Assembly (NCBI GenBank): GCA_045807325.1
Contig: JBJMHP010000019.1
Coordinates: forward strand, 1-37,799
Length of the DNA: 37,799 nucleotides
DNA from: CALGFH01 sp045807325
GTDB lineage: Bacteria > Actinomycetota > CALGFH01
Direction: 5' to 3'
Position numbers and translations under genes: made by a program. Positions 8,175 through 16,244 of this stretch are shown here, piece after piece. The notes under the pieces were generated by a model. The model was not told where the DNA came from, made no database searches, and worked only from the letters and a program-made list of their open reading frames with translations. The stretch's first letter is position 1, and each line of letters begins with the position of its first letter.

Positions 8175-9239
8175 TCACCCGTAGGTGAGGGCGACCTTGA
8201 CCGCGGCCTGGGGGTGCTGGTCGATCCAGCGGTAGGCGGCCGGCGCCTGGTCGAAGGGGAACCGGCGGCCGAGCAGCCCCTCCACCGACACCCGGTCGGT
8301 GTAGAGCAGCCGGGTGGCGGTGGCCATGACCCGGCGCCGGTCCCACAGGGGGAAGTCCCGGTGCGGCGCGCCCCAGCCGCCCATCGAGGCGATCAGCGAC
8401 AGCCGGTTGTGGTGGAACTCCTCGCCCAGCCGGACGTTGGCCGCCCCGCCCTGGTAGAAGCCGGCCGCCACCACCGTCGCCCCCAGCCCGGCCGCCTCCA
8501 GGGCGCCCTGGAGGCCCCGGTCGTTGCCGGAGACCTCGACAGCCACGTCCACGCCGTGGCCCATGTTCAGCTCGCGGATCTGGAGGCCGACGGCCGGCTC
8601 GTCGGTCGGGTCGAGCACGTGGCTGGCCCCGAGGTTGGCGGCCAGCCTGCGCCGGGCCGGGTCGGGGTCGACGGCGAACACGTTCTGGATCCCCTCCAGC
8701 CGGCACATCTGCACGGTCAGCAGGCCGATGGTGCCGAGCCCGTGCACGCTGACCGCGTCCCCGAGCTTCATCTCGGCGTCGTGGACGGCCTGGAGGGCGA
8801 CCGCGGCCAGGCTGATGAACAGGGCCCGCTCGGGACGCTCGGCGGTCGGCAGCCGCACCAGCGGGTAGGTGGCGGCCAGCGAGTCGGCCACGTCCAGCAC
8901 CGTCTCCTCCTGGTGGGGGGTGCCGGTGTGGACCAGGTCCCCGACCTTGACCTCGGTCACGTCCGGGGCGACCTCGGTGACCTCGCTGACCATCTCGTAG
9001 CCGAGGGTGACCGGGTAGGTGGCGACGCTGCCGGCCGGCGGATGCACGAAGGCCCGCAGGCCGCGGTCGAAGACCTTGTCGGTGAAGGCCGAGGTGCCGC
9101 GGTACAGGCTGAGCTCGGTGCCGTGGCTGATGCCGCTGAGCCGGGACCGCAGCCGGATCTCGCCCGGGTGCAGCGGGCGGGTCGGGTGGTCGGCCAGGCG
9201 CAGCCGGCCGGGGCCGTCGAGCACGAGGGTGCGAGGCAT
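8175..9239 (-). CDS. MDR-superfamily (zinc-type alcohol dehydrogenase-like) oxidoreductase
   Basis: The 354-residue protein has the GroES-like N-terminal domain and a Rossmann domain with the GxGxxG motif inside VHGLGTIGLL near residue 165. The position that carries the catalytic zinc cysteine in alcohol dehydrogenases here reads GISHGTELSLYRG, so it probably lacks that cysteine, as in the BchC-like branch of the superfamily. The lysine- and arginine-poor coenzyme loop after VDPDPARRR suggests NAD(H), but this is weak. GGAAGGAG precedes the ATG at 9239. The gene is divergent from the TIM-barrel isomerase gene and near a Gfo/Idh oxidoreductase, which suggests oxidation of a sugar or cyclitol. 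The substrate is unknown. Confidence 0.85.
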   Translation of the reverse strand: MPRTLVLDGPGRLRLADHPTRPLHPGEIRLRSRLSGISHGTELSLYRGTSAFTDKVFDRGLRAFVHPPAGSVATYPVTLGYEMVSEVTEVAPDVTEVKVGDLVHTGTPHQEETVLDVADSLAATYPLVRLPTAERPERALFISLAAVALQAVHDAEMKLGDAVSVHGLGTIGLLTVQMCRLEGIQNVFAVDPDPARRRLAANLGASHVLDPTDEPAVGLQIRELNMGHGVDVAVEVSGNDRGLQGALEAAGLGATVVAAGFYQGGAANVRLGEEFHHNRLSLIASMGGWGAPHRDFPLWDRRRVMATATRLLYTDRVSVEGLLGRRFPFDQAPAAYRWIDQHPQAAVKVALTYG

Positions 9240-9304
9240 CTCGGTGGTGGCTCCTTCCCGGGATCTATGCTTGCCAAGGCTACGTCGGAGGGGAGTCGGT
9301 GAGC

Positions 9305-10111
9305 ATGGAGCTTTCCTGCCAGGAGCAGCTGCTGCCCGGGGCCAGCCTCGAGGAGAAGTGGGAGTTCGCCACCGGCGCCGGCTTCGGCGGCATCGAGCTG
9401 CGGGCCCGCGGCGACGGCCAGTTCGCCGCCCGGCTGCCCGAGCTGCGGGCGGCGGCCAGGGCCGGGGTGGCCATGGCCACCGTCTGCCCCGAGACCGACC
9501 ACTTCATCGGCGACTTCGACGCCGCCCGGCGCCGCGACGCCGTCGACCAGCTTCGCTCCCAGCTCAGCGTGATCGCCGAGCTGGGCGGGGCAGGGGTCCT
9601 GACCCCGGCCAGCTGGGGCATGTTCAGCCTGCGCCTGCCGCCGTTCACCCCGCCCCGGCAGCCTGAGGAGGACCGCAAGGTGCTGCTGGAGGCGCTGGTG
9701 GAGCTGGCCGGGCACGCCGCCGCCGAGGGGGTGTGGCTGGCCGTGGAGCCGATCAACCGCTACGAGGACTACATGGTCAACCGCCTGGAGCAGGCGGTGA
9801 GCCTGGGCGAGGAGGTCGAGCGGGCGGTGGGGGCGGCCTCGGTCCGGGTCTGCGCCGACCTGTTCCATATGAACATCGAGGAGGACGACCTGGCCGCGGC
9901 CATCCTGGCCGCAGGCCCGCGGATCGCCCACGTGCATGTCGACGACACCAACCGGCTCCAGCCGGGCACCGGCCACATGGACTTCAGGGGCGTGTTCGAC
10001 GCCCTGCGGGCCGTCGGCTACGACGACTGGCTGACCTTCGAGTGCCGGCTGCGCGGCGCCCCCGAGGAGGCCCTGCCCGCCTCCACCCGCTTCCTGCGCC
10101 AGTACCTCTAG
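9305..10111 (+). CDS. Sugar phosphate isomerase/epimerase-like TIM barrel protein
   Basis: The 268-residue product belongs to the xylose isomerase-like/AP endonuclease 2 superfamily. Candidate divalent metal ligands appear in the expected order: Glu in VEPINRYEDY (about 148), Asp and His in CADLFHMN (about 183), His in AHVHVDDTNR (about 210) and Glu in TFECRL (about 245). Such enzymes interconvert keto-sugars or act on inositol derivatives. The ATG at 9305 has GGAGGGGAG nine bases upstream; a GTG at 9299 is in frame but sits only three bases from the site. Neighbouring oxidoreductases suggest a short sugar or polyol pathway. Its stop codon overlaps that of the convergent gene in a shared CTAG. 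Confidence 0.87.
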   Translation: MELSCQEQLLPGASLEEKWEFATGAGFGGIELRARGDGQFAARLPELRAAARAGVAMATVCPETDHFIGDFDAARRRDAVDQLRSQLSVIAELGGAGVLTPASWGMFSLRLPPFTPPRQPEEDRKVLLEALVELAGHAAAEGVWLAVEPINRYEDYMVNRLEQAVSLGEEVERAVGAASVRVCADLFHMNIEEDDLAAAILAAGPRIAHVHVDDTNRLQPGTGHMDFRGVFDALRAVGYDDWLTFECRLRGAPEEALPASTRFLRQYL

Positions 10112-11094
10112 CCCGCCGGGGCGACCCGGACCACCCGGCCGTCGCGGGCGCTGGCCAGGGCGTGCTCGATGACCATGACGGTGTCGCGGGCCTCGGTCGG
10201 CGCCACCGGGACCGGGCCGTCGCCGGCGATGGCGGCGGCCATGGCGGCGTAGAAGGTCTGGTGGGCGGCGGGCACACCGGCCAGCCGGCCCCGCAGCTCG
10301 AGGCCGGCGACCTCGGTGGTGAGGGTGCCGTCGGCCTCCTGGCGGTCCAGGCCCCAGGTGAGGAACGACCCCCGGTCGCCGTGGACCTCGAAGCGGGGGC
10401 CCGGGTCGCGCACCTCCATGCCGGCGTGCAGCAGCATCCGCAGCCGCCCGTAGCCGAGCACCAGGTGCACGTAGTCGACCGCCTCGACCTCGGGGCGCTG
10501 GACGCCGACGTCGGCCCAGACTGTCCCCGGGAGGCCGAACAGCTGGAGGGCCTGGTCGATCAGGTGCGGCCCGAGGTCCCAGAGGATCCCCGACCCGGGG
10601 ACGTCCTCCTCCTTCCAGCTGCCCTTGGGGACGGGGCGGAAGCGGTCGTAGCGCGACGCCACGGTCGACACCTGGCCGAGCAGGCCGGTCTCCAGGCAGC
10701 GGCGGACGGTGAGGAAGTCGCTGTCCCAGCGGCGGTTGTGGAACACGCTGAGCCGCCGGTCGGCCGCCTCGGCCAGGGCGATCAGGTCGTCGGCGTCGGC
10801 GGTGCCCAGGGTGAACGGCTTCTCCACGACCACGTGCCGACCGGCCCGCAGCGCCGCCGCCGCCAGCCGGTGGTGCTCGGCGTTGGGCGCCGCCACCACC
10901 ACCAGCTCGACCGCCGGGTCCTCCAGCAGCTCGGCCGGCGACGCCACCACCCGCACCCCCGGGTGGTCGCGCTGCACCTGGCCGGCCCGGCTGGTCACGA
11001 CCGCGTCCAGGCGCAGCCCCGGCTCGGCCTGGATCAGCGGCGCATGGAACTGCGCCCCGCCCAGCCCGTAGCCGATCAGCCCGACCCCGATCAT
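10108..11094 (-). CDS. Gfo/Idh/MocA-family NAD(P)-dependent oxidoreductase
   Basis: The 328-residue protein starts with a Rossmann fold (VGLIGYGLGGAQFHAPLI) and contains the family's EKPF motif at about residues 98-101. The catalytic-region His lies in LWDLGPHLIDQALQLFG near 180. The overall pattern, with GGAQFHAPLI and FHNRRWDSDFLT, is closest to the YdgJ-like branch. Members oxidise or reduce the ring of sugars, inositols or sugar acids. It is convergent with the isomerase gene and overlaps it by four bases (CTAG). The precise substrate cannot be read from the sequence. Confidence 0.9.
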   Translation of the reverse strand: MIGVGLIGYGLGGAQFHAPLIQAEPGLRLDAVVTSRAGQVQRDHPGVRVVASPAELLEDPAVELVVVAAPNAEHHRLAAAALRAGRHVVVEKPFTLGTADADDLIALAEAADRRLSVFHNRRWDSDFLTVRRCLETGLLGQVSTVASRYDRFRPVPKGSWKEEDVPGSGILWDLGPHLIDQALQLFGLPGTVWADVGVQRPEVEAVDYVHLVLGYGRLRMLLHAGMEVRDPGPRFEVHGDRGSFLTWGLDRQEADGTLTTEVAGLELRGRLAGVPAAHQTFYAAMAAAIAGDGPVPVAPTEARDTVMVIEHALASARDGRVVRVAPAG

Positions 11095-11181
11095 CAGGCC
11101 TCCTGTGTATGCGCCGGGGCTGTCCCGCCTCGTCGAGTCGGGCTAGCCTACCGCCACCACCGTCCCGGCAGAGGAGCGACC

Positions 11182-11559
11182 GTGACCGAGCCCCTCGACA
11201 TCGACATCGTCCAGCTGGCCAGGAGCAACGACGCCTTCCGGCGCGAGATCGCCACCGGCCGGCACAGCCAGATCGTGGCCATGACGATCCCGCCCGGCGG
11301 CGAGATCGGCGAGGAGGTCCACGAGGAGAACGACCAGCTGCTGGTGTTCGTCGACGGCCAGGCCGACGCGGTCCTGGACGGCAGGACCTCCAAGGTCACC
11401 CCCAACGACCTGGTGATGGTCCCGGCCGGGACCCGCCACAACTTCATCAACACCGGCGACGGCCCGCTGCGGCTGGTCACCGTGTACGCCCCGCCCGAGC
11501 ATCCTCCCGGTACCGTCCACCAGACCAAGGAAGAGGCCGACGCCGCCGAGCACCAGTGA
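11182..11559 (+). CDS. Single-domain cupin protein
   Basis: This 125-residue protein is a small beta-barrel cupin. The first cupin motif is seen around GGEIGEEVHEENDQLLVFVDG (about 36-56), with His and Glu ligands for a metal. The second, VPAGTRHNFINTGDGPLRLVTVYAPPEHPPGTVH (about 75-108), carries the usual His. The start is a GTG at 11182 with GAGGAG at 11171-11176. A possible -10 element, TAGCCT, lies at 11144-11149. The histidine-rich end (PEHPPGTVHQTKEEAD) is typical of stand-alone mannose-isomerase-like cupins. The function is unknown. It precedes adk by 19 bases on the same strand, so the two are probably co-transcribed. Confidence 0.82.
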   Translation: MTEPLDIDIVQLARSNDAFRREIATGRHSQIVAMTIPPGGEIGEEVHEENDQLLVFVDGQADAVLDGRTSKVTPNDLVMVPAGTRHNFINTGDGPLRLVTVYAPPEHPPGTVHQTKEEADAAEHQ

Positions 11560-11578
11560 CCAGCCGGGAGGACATGTC

Positions 11579-12211
11579 ATGCGCGTGCTGCTGATCGGGC
11601 CCCCAGGGGCGGGCAAGGGGACCCAGGCGACCCGGATCGCCGACCACTTCGACCTGGCCAGGATCGCCACCGGGGACCTGCTGCGGGAGGAGGTGGCCAA
11701 CGGGACCGAGCTGGGCAAGGTGGCCGAGGAGTACATGGACCGGGGCGACCTGGTGCCCGACGACATCGTCATCCAGATGACCAGGGACCGGATGCTGGAG
11801 GCCAGCGGCGAGGGCGGGTACGTGCTGGACGGCTACCCGCGCACTCTGGCCCAGGCCGAGGCCGCCTACCGGTGGGCCATGGCCAGGGGGATCCCCTTCG
11901 ACCTGACCCTCTTCTTCGAGATCGAGGAGCAGGAGCTGCTGGCCCGCCTGGCCGGCCGGGCCCGGGAGGAGCACCGCTCCGACGACACCGAGGAGACCGT
12001 CCGCCACCGCCTCGAGGTGTTCGCCAACCAGACCTACACGCTGGTCGACTACTACCAGCGCCGCGGCATCCTGGTCCGTATCAACGCCGTCGGCCCGATC
12101 GACGCCATCAGCGAGCAGATCTTCGCCTCCCTGCACTGGCACAAGGCTCACGCCATGGCCGCCGGAGCCAACCGACCCGAGTGGGCCCTCGACGCCTCGG
12201 GGTCGGCCTAG
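11579..12211 (+). CDS. adk: Adenylate kinase
   Basis: The 210-residue enzyme catalyses ATP + AMP to 2 ADP. The P-loop GPPGAGKGTQ is at residues 7-16. The AMP-binding segment (ATGDLLREEVANGTELG), the DGYPRT motif near residue 85, and the short LID with RAREEHRSDDTEETVRHRL are all present. The LID lacks the four-cysteine zinc site, so this is a short or small-LID form. GGGAGGA precedes the ATG. The usual actinobacterial adk lies beside secY and map; here the neighbours are a cupin and a metal ABC transporter, so this may be an additional copy. The C-terminal tail (about 195-210) extends beyond the core fold. Confidence 0.93.
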   Translation: MRVLLIGPPGAGKGTQATRIADHFDLARIATGDLLREEVANGTELGKVAEEYMDRGDLVPDDIVIQMTRDRMLEASGEGGYVLDGYPRTLAQAEAAYRWAMARGIPFDLTLFFEIEEQELLARLAGRAREEHRSDDTEETVRHRLEVFANQTYTLVDYYQRRGILVRINAVGPIDAISEQIFASLHWHKAHAMAAGANRPEWALDASGSA

Positions 12212-12239
12212 GGTGATGGCGAGGTGACCGAGCGGGCAG

Positions 12240-13106
12240 CTACGCCCGGCTGCTGGTCGAGGCCGACCCCGGGGCCACGTAGGCCAGGCGGGCCAGGAGG
12301 CCGTGGCGGGGGGCGACGACCAGGGAGACGGCGAACAGGGCGGCGGCCACGAGCACGATGGTGGCGCCGGCGGCGAGCCGCCACTGGAAGGAGATGGCCA
12401 GGCCCACGACGCCACTGATGGCGCCCAGGGCCGCGGCAAGGACCATGGTGGCCCGCAGCCGCTCGGTCCAGAGGCGGGCGGTGGCCGCCGGGGCGACGAT
12501 CAGGGCCACGGCCAGGATGGTGCCGACGGCCGGGATCGAGGTGACCACGGTGGCCTCGATCACCAGCAGCAGGACGACGTCCAGGACCAGCACCGGGTAG
12601 CCGAGGGCGGCCAGCCCGCCCCGGTCGAAGGCGCCGAGGACCAGCTCCTTGTGGAGGGCGGCCAGGGTGGCCAGCACGGCCAGGCCGACGACGGCGGTGG
12701 TGACCAGGTCGCCCGGCTGGACGGTGACGATGGAGCCGACCAGGTAGGCGGTCAGGTCCCTGGAGAAGCCGGCCTGGGCCGACAGCAGCAGCACCCCGAG
12801 GGCGAACGCCCCCGACAGGGTCACCCCGACGGCGCTGGTGTCGTCGACCCGGTCACGGGCCCCGAGCAGGGCGACCACCAGCACGACCACGGCCCCGAAG
12901 ACGGCCGCCCCGGCGAACAGGCTGATCCCGAGCAGCCCGGCCAGGACGACCCCGGGGAAGGTGGCGTGGCCCAGGGCCATGGTGAAGAAGGGCAGCCGGC
13001 GCAGGAGCACGTGGACACCGACGACGCCGCACAGCCCGCCGACCATGACCGCCTCCAGCAGGGCCCGGCGCGCGAACCCGTCCCCGAGGGCGTCCAGCAG
13101 GCTCAT
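12240..13106 (-). CDS. Metal ABC transporter permease (ZnuB/MntB type), second copy
   Basis: The 288-residue protein is an ABC-3 family permease with about eight to nine hydrophobic helices. It has the typical opening (RRALLEAVMVGGLCGVVGVHVLLRRLPFFTMALGHATFPGV) and the family segment DVVLLLVIEATVVTSIPAVGTILAVALIVAPAATARL. Its ATG at 13106 overlaps the stop of the upstream permease by four bases (ATGA), which implies translational coupling. It is the last gene of the four-gene zinc-type uptake operon. It probably forms a heterodimeric channel with the 13103-13957 product, powered by the ATPase at 13998. Confidence 0.9.
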   Translation of the reverse strand: MSLLDALGDGFARRALLEAVMVGGLCGVVGVHVLLRRLPFFTMALGHATFPGVVLAGLLGISLFAGAAVFGAVVVLVVALLGARDRVDDTSAVGVTLSGAFALGVLLLSAQAGFSRDLTAYLVGSIVTVQPGDLVTTAVVGLAVLATLAALHKELVLGAFDRGGLAALGYPVLVLDVVLLLVIEATVVTSIPAVGTILAVALIVAPAATARLWTERLRATMVLAAALGAISGVVGLAISFQWRLAAGATIVLVAAALFAVSLVVAPRHGLLARLAYVAPGSASTSSRA

Positions 13107-13957
13107 GGGTGGCCTCCGGCGACGGCCCGCCGCCGGCGCAGGGGCGCCACGGCGGCGGCGAGCAGGAACAGGCCGACCAGGACGACCACGATGGTGGCCC
13201 CGGCGGCCAGCCGGACCCCGTGGTCGACCGACACCTCGTAGCTGACGGCCAGCCCCAGCCAGCCCCCGGCGGCGCCGAGCAGGCAGGCCAGGGCGGTCAT
13301 GGCTCCGACCCTGTCGGCCAGCAGCCGGGCGGCGGCCGCCGGGACCACGATCAGGGCGATCACCAGGACCGTGCCCACGGCCTCGACGGCGGCCACCACC
13401 ACCAGGGCGATGAGCAGGTTCAGGGCCAGGTCGAGGGTGCCGGTGCGGTAGCCCATGGCGGCCGTCGCCTCGGGGTCGAAGGCGCGCAGGACCAGCTCCT
13501 TGTGGAGGGCGGCCAGGACGATGGCGGCCACCGCGGCCACGGCCAGGGTCTGAACCAGGTCGGTGCGGTCGACGGCCAGCACCCGGCCGAACAGGAACAC
13601 GGTCAGGTCGGCGGTGAACCCGCGGGTCCGGGAGATCAGCACCACCCCGAGGGAGAAGAACGAGGTGAGCAGGATGGCCAGGGCGGCGTCGTCGCCGACC
13701 CGGCGGTGGCGTCCGACCGCGGTCAGCAGCACCGCCGTCAGGACCCCGAAGGCCAGGGCGCCGAGCAGCAGCGAGCGGCCGAGCAGGTGGGCGATGACCA
13801 CCCCGGGGAACACGGTGTGGGTGAGGGCGTCGCCGACGAAGGCCAGACGCCGCAGCACCACCAGCACCCCGACCGCCCCGGCCAGCGCGCCCAGCACCAG
13901 CACCTCGACCAGGGCGCGCTGCATGTAGGGGATGGTGAAGGGCTCGAACAGATTCAT
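13103..13957 (-). CDS. Metal ABC transporter permease (ZnuB/MntB type), first copy
   Basis: The 284-residue ABC-3 family permease starts at the ATG complementary to 13955-13957 (MNLFEPFTIPYMQRALVEVL). Many hydrophobic helices follow, including LRRLAFVGDALTHTVFPGVVIAHLLG near the N-terminus and LIALVVVAAVEAVGTVLVIALIVVPAAAARLL in the second half. It is clearly paralogous to the next gene. Two different permeases in one operon suggest a heterodimer. The start lies 40 bases downstream of the ATPase stop. A longer in-frame opening reaching to 14191 would overlap the ATPase gene and is rejected. Confidence 0.9.
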   Translation of the reverse strand: MNLFEPFTIPYMQRALVEVLVLGALAGAVGVLVVLRRLAFVGDALTHTVFPGVVIAHLLGRSLLLGALAFGVLTAVLLTAVGRHRRVGDDAALAILLTSFFSLGVVLISRTRGFTADLTVFLFGRVLAVDRTDLVQTLAVAAVAAIVLAALHKELVLRAFDPEATAAMGYRTGTLDLALNLLIALVVVAAVEAVGTVLVIALIVVPAAAARLLADRVGAMTALACLLGAAGGWLGLAVSYEVSVDHGVRLAAGATIVVVLVGLFLLAAAVAPLRRRRAVAGGHP

Positions 13958-13997
13958 CGGGGCGTCCCCCTGGGGCTCCCCGAACCCCTGCGGAGGC

Positions 13998-14756
13998 TCA
14001 CGGTCTGGCGACGATGACCCCGTCGCCGCGGAGCTGGAGGGCCTGGCCGCCGTAGGTGGCCCGCAGCAGCTCGGGGGTGAGCGTGGTGCCGATCGGCCCG
14101 AAGCCGATCTGGTGACGGTTGAGCAGGCAGACCTCGTCGCAGGCCAGGTGGGCCAGGCCCAGGTCGTGGGTGGCCATGACGACCGCCCCACCGCCGGCCC
14201 GCAGGCGGGCGAGAGCGGCCAGCAGCAGGTCCTGGGAGAGGGCGTCGACCCCGTTGAACGGCTCGTCGAGCAGCAGCAGCCTCGGCTCCTGGGCGATCGC
14301 CCTGGCCAGCAGCACCCGCTGGCGCTGGCCGCCGGACAGGGTGCCGAACCGGGCCGAGGCCCGCTCGGCCAGGCCGACCTCGGCCAGGGCCCGGGCGGCG
14401 ACCTGGCGGTCGGCCGCGCCCGGCCGCCGCACCCAGCCGACCCGCGGGTAGCGGCCCATGAGCACGACCTGGAGGGCCGAGACGGGGAACTCGGCGTCCA
14501 GGATGTCGGCCTGGGGAACGTAGGCGACCTGACGGCGGGCCGCCTGGGGGGACCGGCCGAGCACCTGGATGGTCCCGCCGGTCAGGGGGACCAGGCCGAG
14601 CACGGCCCGGATGAGGGTCGACTTGCCGGCCCCGTTGGGGCCGATGAGGGCGACCGACTGCCCGGCCGCCACCTCCCCGTCGACCCCCTCGACCACCGGG
14701 TCGCGGTCGTAGGCGACGGTCGCCCGCCGCAGCACCAGGACGAGGTCAGGATCCAC
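13998..14756 (-). CDS. Metal ABC transporter ATP-binding protein
   Basis: The 252-residue ATPase of the zinc/manganese-type importer carries a Walker A GPNGAGKST near residue 38, a Q-loop around YVPQADILDAEFP, the ABC signature LSGGQRQR near 140 and a Walker B LLLLDEPFNGVD near 160. The switch His is in MATHDLGLAH near 192. Its ATG at 14756 overlaps the 3' end of the binding-protein gene by 11 bases, consistent with operon expression. It energises the two permeases encoded downstream. Confidence 0.93.
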   Translation of the reverse strand: MDPDLVLVLRRATVAYDRDPVVEGVDGEVAAGQSVALIGPNGAGKSTLIRAVLGLVPLTGGTIQVLGRSPQAARRQVAYVPQADILDAEFPVSALQVVLMGRYPRVGWVRRPGAADRQVAARALAEVGLAERASARFGTLSGGQRQRVLLARAIAQEPRLLLLDEPFNGVDALSQDLLLAALARLRAGGGAVVMATHDLGLAHLACDEVCLLNRHQIGFGPIGTTLTPELLRATYGGQALQLRGDGVIVARP

Positions 14757-15672
14757 TGAGGTTGCTCACGATCGTGCGCGTGTTGTGGCGGATCATCTTG
14801 ATGTAGGTGTCGCCGTCGGACCCGCGCGGGCCGAGGGTGTCGCCGTACAGGGCGTCCTCGCCGGTCACGACCTTGACCCCGGCTTCGCGGCCGATCGTCT
14901 CGGCCGTCCTCGGCGGCAGGGAGGTCTCGGAGAAGACCGCCTTGACCCTGGTCGCCTTGATCCTGGCGACCAGGTCGCGGATGTCGCGGCCCGACAGCTC
15001 GGCCGAGGTGTCGAAGCTGGGGATGACCGAGCCGACCAGCTGGAGCCCGTAGCGGTCGATGTAGTAGCCGAAGGCGTCGTGGTTGGTGACCAGCCTCTTG
15101 TTGGCCAGGCTGTCGATCTGCCGCTGGACCTCGCTGTCGAGGGCCTGCAGCTGCCTGGTGTAGGCGGCCAGGTTGGCCTGGAAGGTGGTGGCCGCGGACG
15201 GGTCGGCGGCGGCCAGGCCACGCTCGATGTTGGCCGCCATGCGCTCGGCGTTGCGGGGGTTCTGCCAGATGTGGGGGTCGGCGGCGCCGCCGACCATGCG
15301 CAGCCGGAGGCCCTGGCTGGTGTCGGCCACCGGGCCGTCGAACCCGGAGCTGTCGATGGTGTCGCCCAGCCACGCCTCCAGGCCGACCCCGTTCTCGAGC
15401 ACCAGGTCGGCGTGGGCGATGGCGTCGATGTCGGCCGGGGACGGCTCGTAGTCGTGGGCGTCGATGCCCGGCTTGAGCAGGCTGGTCACCCGGACCCGGT
15501 CGCCGCCGACGTTGGCCGCCAGGTCGGCCACCTGGGTGGTGGTGGCCACCACCCGCAGGCGCCCGCCGCCCCCGGTCCGGTCACCGCCGGCGTCGCCGCC
15601 CGACGCCGAGCAACCGGCCACGACCAGGGCCGCCAGGCAGACCGCCACGAGCCCTACCCGTCGGCGACCCAT
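14746..15672 (-). CDS. Zinc-type ABC transporter substrate-binding lipoprotein (ZnuA-like)
   Basis: The 308-residue protein belongs to the cluster A-I metal-binding family. The start is an ATG at 15672 with GGGAGGGAC upstream. The signal ends in the lipobox VVAGCSAS, so it is a membrane-anchored binding protein. Candidate metal ligands are His in GIDAHDYEPSP (about 75), His in ADPHIWQNP (about 130), His in LVTNHDAFGYYIDRYG (about 200) and Asp/Glu near GEDALYGDTLG (about 275). A His at the third site favours zinc over manganese, because the manganese-type PsaA has Glu there. The long His-rich loop of many ZnuA proteins is absent. It lies downstream of a Zur-like gene and a Zur-box-like site. 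Confidence 0.9.
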   Translation of the reverse strand: MGRRRVGLVAVCLAALVVAGCSASGGDAGGDRTGGGGRLRVVATTTQVADLAANVGGDRVRVTSLLKPGIDAHDYEPSPADIDAIAHADLVLENGVGLEAWLGDTIDSSGFDGPVADTSQGLRLRMVGGAADPHIWQNPRNAERMAANIERGLAAADPSAATTFQANLAAYTRQLQALDSEVQRQIDSLANKRLVTNHDAFGYYIDRYGLQLVGSVIPSFDTSAELSGRDIRDLVARIKATRVKAVFSETSLPPRTAETIGREAGVKVVTGEDALYGDTLGPRGSDGDTYIKMIRHNTRTIVSNLSGS

Positions 15673-15730
15673 ACCCGTCCCTCCCCTGGTCTGGCTCCTG
15701 GAGGCTGTTGCCGGCCACTGTACCGCTTTT

Positions 15731-15750
15731 GGCAATGATTCTCATAATCG
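15731..15750 (-). promoter_or_regulatory. Zur-box-like operator upstream of the zinc uptake operon
   Basis: The 20-base stretch contains ATGATTCTCAT, an imperfect palindrome (ATGA/TCAT arms). On the minus strand it reads TGAGAATCATT, close to actinobacterial Zur sites of the form TGANAATCATT. It lies 58 bases upstream of the binding-protein start and just after the zur-like gene. Repression by zinc-loaded Zur is the expected use. This is based on pattern and context only. Confidence 0.6.
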
Positions 15751-15754
15751 AGAT

Positions 15755-16195
15755 TTAGCCGCAGCGTTCGCAGAGGCCACGCAGCTCCAGGCGGTGGTCG
15801 GTGACGGTGAAGCCGGTGCGGTTGGCGACGGCGTCCAACAGCGAGGCCAGGCCGGCGTCGACCTCGGGTGGGACCGGGTCGTCCTCGATGCGGCCGCAGC
15901 GGCTGCACACCAGGTGATGGTGGTGCCCGACCAGCTCCTCGGACAGCTCGTAGCGGGCATGCCCGCCGCCGGCGCCCGGGTAGCGGGTGACCGCGCCGGC
16001 CTGCTCGAGGACGACCAGGTTGCGGTAGATGGAGCTCACCGGCAGGCTGCCTGGGCCCTCGGCCAGCTCGACGATCTCCAGCGGCCGCCCGGCCGTGTGC
16101 AGCAGCTCGACCAGGGTTCGGCGGCCGGCCGTGTAGCGCTGCTGGGCGCGGCCGAGCCGTGCCGCGACCTCGGCGTGGGGCGCCTGGCTGCTCAC
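15755..16195 (-). CDS. zur: Fur-family metalloregulator, probably Zur
   Basis: The 146-residue repressor starts at a GTG at 16195 with GGGAGG seven bases upstream. The N-terminal winged helix contains VSSIYRNLVVLEQAGAV (about 53-69), the Fur-family recognition helix region. The C-terminal dimerisation and metal domain has HHHHLVCSRCG (His 91-94, Cys 97 and 100) and a terminal CERC (Cys 142 and 145), which together make the structural zinc site. The adjoining zinc-type ABC operon and the operator-like site make Zur more likely than Fur or PerR. It lies 49 bases downstream of the methyltransferase gene on the same strand, so it may also be read from that upstream run. Confidence 0.88.
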   Translation of the reverse strand: MSSQAPHAEVAARLGRAQQRYTAGRRTLVELLHTAGRPLEIVELAEGPGSLPVSSIYRNLVVLEQAGAVTRYPGAGGGHARYELSEELVGHHHHLVCSRCGRIEDDPVPPEVDAGLASLLDAVANRTGFTVTDHRLELRGLCERCG

Positions 16196-16244
16196 CTTGC
16201 CGCCTCCCGGATGGTGGCCTGCTGCTCGTCGGTGCATGGGTTGG

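Noticed and set aside
13958..14191. N-terminal extension of the first zinc permease
   Set aside because: It would overlap the ATPase gene and contains no membrane segment. The ATG at 13957 begins the typical permease N-terminus.
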